Below are positions 62,835-64,000 of a DNA stretch of 64,000 nucleotides, one piece after another. A program made the translations under genes and the position numbers. The DNA is from GCA-2686295 sp964402995. Lineage in GTDB: Archaea > Nanobdellota > Nanobdellia > Woesearchaeales > GCA-2686295. Position 1 is the first letter of the stretch; each line of letters opens with the position of its first letter. Below the pieces are notes generated by a model, which worked only from the letters and a program-made list of their open reading frames with translations, searched no databases and had not been told where the DNA came from. The DNA lies in the NCBI GenBank assembly GCA_964402995.1, contig CAYOEA010000008.1, positions 1-64,000 of the forward strand, in the 5' to 3' direction.

Positions 62835-63878
62835 ATGCAAACACATAATTCATTAATAAACGAATGTAACCAAGAAAAAGATGAACTTAAATCATCTCTT
62901 ATTAAAGATAAATCTAATATTGATTCTGTGTCAGAAGAATATCCTATGCGAACAAATCCTTATTATTTTGGTCTCATTAAAAAAAAGGGTGATGGTATCT
63001 GGAATCAATCAATGCCTGATATTAAAGAAATTGAAGATGATTCCGGATCATCAGATCCACTACATGAAGAAAAAATGTCTCCTGTACCAGGTCTAACGCA
63101 CCGTTATCCTGATAGAGTTTTATTACTTATTTCAAATGTTTGTTCTATGTATTGTAGATTTTGTACTAGAAAAAGAAAAGTTGGAAAAGATTATGATTCA
63201 ATTACTCCGGAGAATTTTAAGAAAGCAGTTGAGTATATTAAAGAACATAAAGAAGTTCGAGATGTAGTATTATCTGGTGGGGATCCATTAATGCTTTCAA
63301 CTGATAAACTTGAATCTTTCATTAAAGAGATTAGAGCAATTCCTCATATTGACATAATCAGAATTGGTTCAAGAGTTCCTTGTGTTTATCCAATGAGAGT
63401 TGATGAAAAACTTTGTAACATGTTAAAAAAATATCATCCTATTTATGTTAATACTCATTTTAATACACCTCAAGAAATTACTCCTGAGTCAACTAAAGCT
63501 TGTACAATGCTTGCAGATGCTGGAATTCCTCTCGGAAATCAATCTGTATTATTAAAAGGTGTAAATGATGATCCTTTGGTTATGAAAGATTTAGTTATAA
63601 AACTTCTAAAAATTAGAGTTAAGCCTTACTATATTTACATGCCTGACATTGTAAAAGGAACTGCCCACTTTAGACCTACTATTGAGCAAGGTTTGAAAGT
63701 TATATCTGCAATCAGAGGTTGGACTTCTGGAATGGCAGTACCACATTTAATTATTGATATCGAAGGCGGTGGCGGAAAGATTCCTTTACTTCCAGAATAT
63801 TTAGTATCAAAGAAAGGAAAGAAATATGTGTTCAAGAATTATATGAATGAAACTTTTGAATATACTGATGTAGAATAA
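62835..63878 (+). CDS. kamA: Lysine-2,3-aminomutase family radical SAM/PLP enzyme
   Basis: A 347-residue KamA-type protein. The radical SAM cysteines are C103, C107 and C110 (NVCSMYCRFCTRKRKVGKD). SGGDPLMLS, RIGSRVPCVYPMR and NTHFNTPQEITPE are family signatures. Lys315 in EGGGGKIPLLPEY is the PLP lysine. It would convert L-lysine to beta-lysine, or a related amino acid, for osmolyte or cofactor synthesis. It is a short form, lacking part of the C-terminal region of bacterial enzymes. It lies 11 bp before an alanine-dehydrogenase-like gene. Confidence 0.88.
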   Translation: MQTHNSLINECNQEKDELKSSLIKDKSNIDSVSEEYPMRTNPYYFGLIKKKGDGIWNQSMPDIKEIEDDSGSSDPLHEEKMSPVPGLTHRYPDRVLLLISNVCSMYCRFCTRKRKVGKDYDSITPENFKKAVEYIKEHKEVRDVVLSGGDPLMLSTDKLESFIKEIRAIPHIDIIRIGSRVPCVYPMRVDEKLCNMLKKYHPIYVNTHFNTPQEITPESTKACTMLADAGIPLGNQSVLLKGVNDDPLVMKDLVIKLLKIRVKPYYIYMPDIVKGTAHFRPTIEQGLKVISAIRGWTSGMAVPHLIIDIEGGGGKIPLLPEYLVSKKGKKYVFKNYMNETFEYTDVE

Positions 63879-63889
63879 CGGTGAATGAA

Positions 63890-64000
63890 ATGAACAGTTT
63901 TGGATTTGTTAAAACAAGTATGCCTGAAGAAACAAGAGTAGGTTTATTGCCGGCTGATATAAAAGCGCACATTAACAATCCTCAAGCTCTTTTTTTTGAG
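63890..64000 (+). CDS. Alanine/lysine dehydrogenase-like N-terminal fragment (runs off the window)
   Basis: The frame from 63890 reads MNSFGFVKTSMPEETRVGLL, then PADIKAHINNPQALFFE to the window end. MPEETRVGLLPADI resembles the KE-x-R-x-x-L-x-P start of the AlaDH/PNT N-terminal domain, as in lysine or carboxyethyl-ornithine dehydrogenases. GGTGA lies 6-10 bases before the ATG. It is incomplete. With the upstream gene it suggests lysine-derived metabolism. Confidence 0.6.
   Translation, partial: MNSFGFVKTSMPEETRVGLLPADIKAHINNPQALFFE

Overview
The window looks like a piece of an AT-rich DPANN-type archaeal chromosome (Woesearchaeota/Pacearchaeota-like by overall impression; no rRNA is present to fix this). 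Archaeal markers are an NMD3-family protein, transcription factor S, a Hel308-type helicase, the wyosine enzyme TYW1, an archaeosortase, double-HTH Lrp-type regulation and archaeal TATA boxes placed about 25 bases before leaderless start codons. There is no replication origin, CRISPR array or recognisable transposase.

Region 1 (1-22.5 kb) is a surface-glycan locus, mostly on the minus strand. It holds glycosyltransferases (GT-B and GT-A), polytopic GT39-like membrane enzymes, a sugar nucleotidyltransferase, a small HAD phosphatase and six radical SAM proteins. Three of these fuse a B12-binding-type radical SAM module with a SPASM-type radical SAM module, in both possible orders. One membrane glycosyltransferase gene is interrupted by an in-frame stop.

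Region 2 (22.6-28 kb) has a Cys-repeat surface protein, a secreted Cys-rich protein with a PEF-CTERM-like sorting tail, the convergent archaeosortase that probably processes it, and a membrane-fused spermidine-synthase-like protein.

Region 3 (28-36 kb) is an accessory patch. A PF14907-type nucleotidyltransferase, an HprK-related kinase, an S26 peptidase and an overlooked 31-codon ORF with a RiPP-leader-like motif lie close together; a PqqD-like protein is encoded at 46 kb. This combination resembles bacterial peptide-modification (lasso-tailoring/HPr-rel) gene sets. Here a ~400-bp direct duplication also brackets a radical SAM module and has created a chimeric gene.

Region 4 (36-38.3 kb) has tRNA-Ile and tRNA-Asn. 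An 18-bp copy of the tRNA-Ile 3' end lies 1.63 kb away and brackets a single lipoprotein gene, like a miniature tRNA-targeted element. An 80-bp tandem repeat contains the tRNA 5' end.

Region 5 (38.3-44.3 kb) is a module of two alkaline-phosphatase-superfamily enzymes, a CysD-like PP-loop enzyme and an archaeosortase paralogue in which all three catalytic residues are replaced.

Region 6 (44.4-64 kb) is mostly housekeeping: a Hel308 lacking its first RecA domain, PqqD-like protein, NMD3, hydrolase, signal peptidase, two base-excision-repair glycosylases, a small nuclease, TFS, a compact thymidylate operon (thyA-folA-glyA-tmk-kinase-dCMP deaminase), an NrdG2-like activase, TYW1, a Cache-HAMP receptor coupled to an S26 peptidase, DUF5752, a phosphoesterase, an Lrp-type regulator and a lysine-2,3-aminomutase-like enzyme followed by a truncated alanine-dehydrogenase-like gene.
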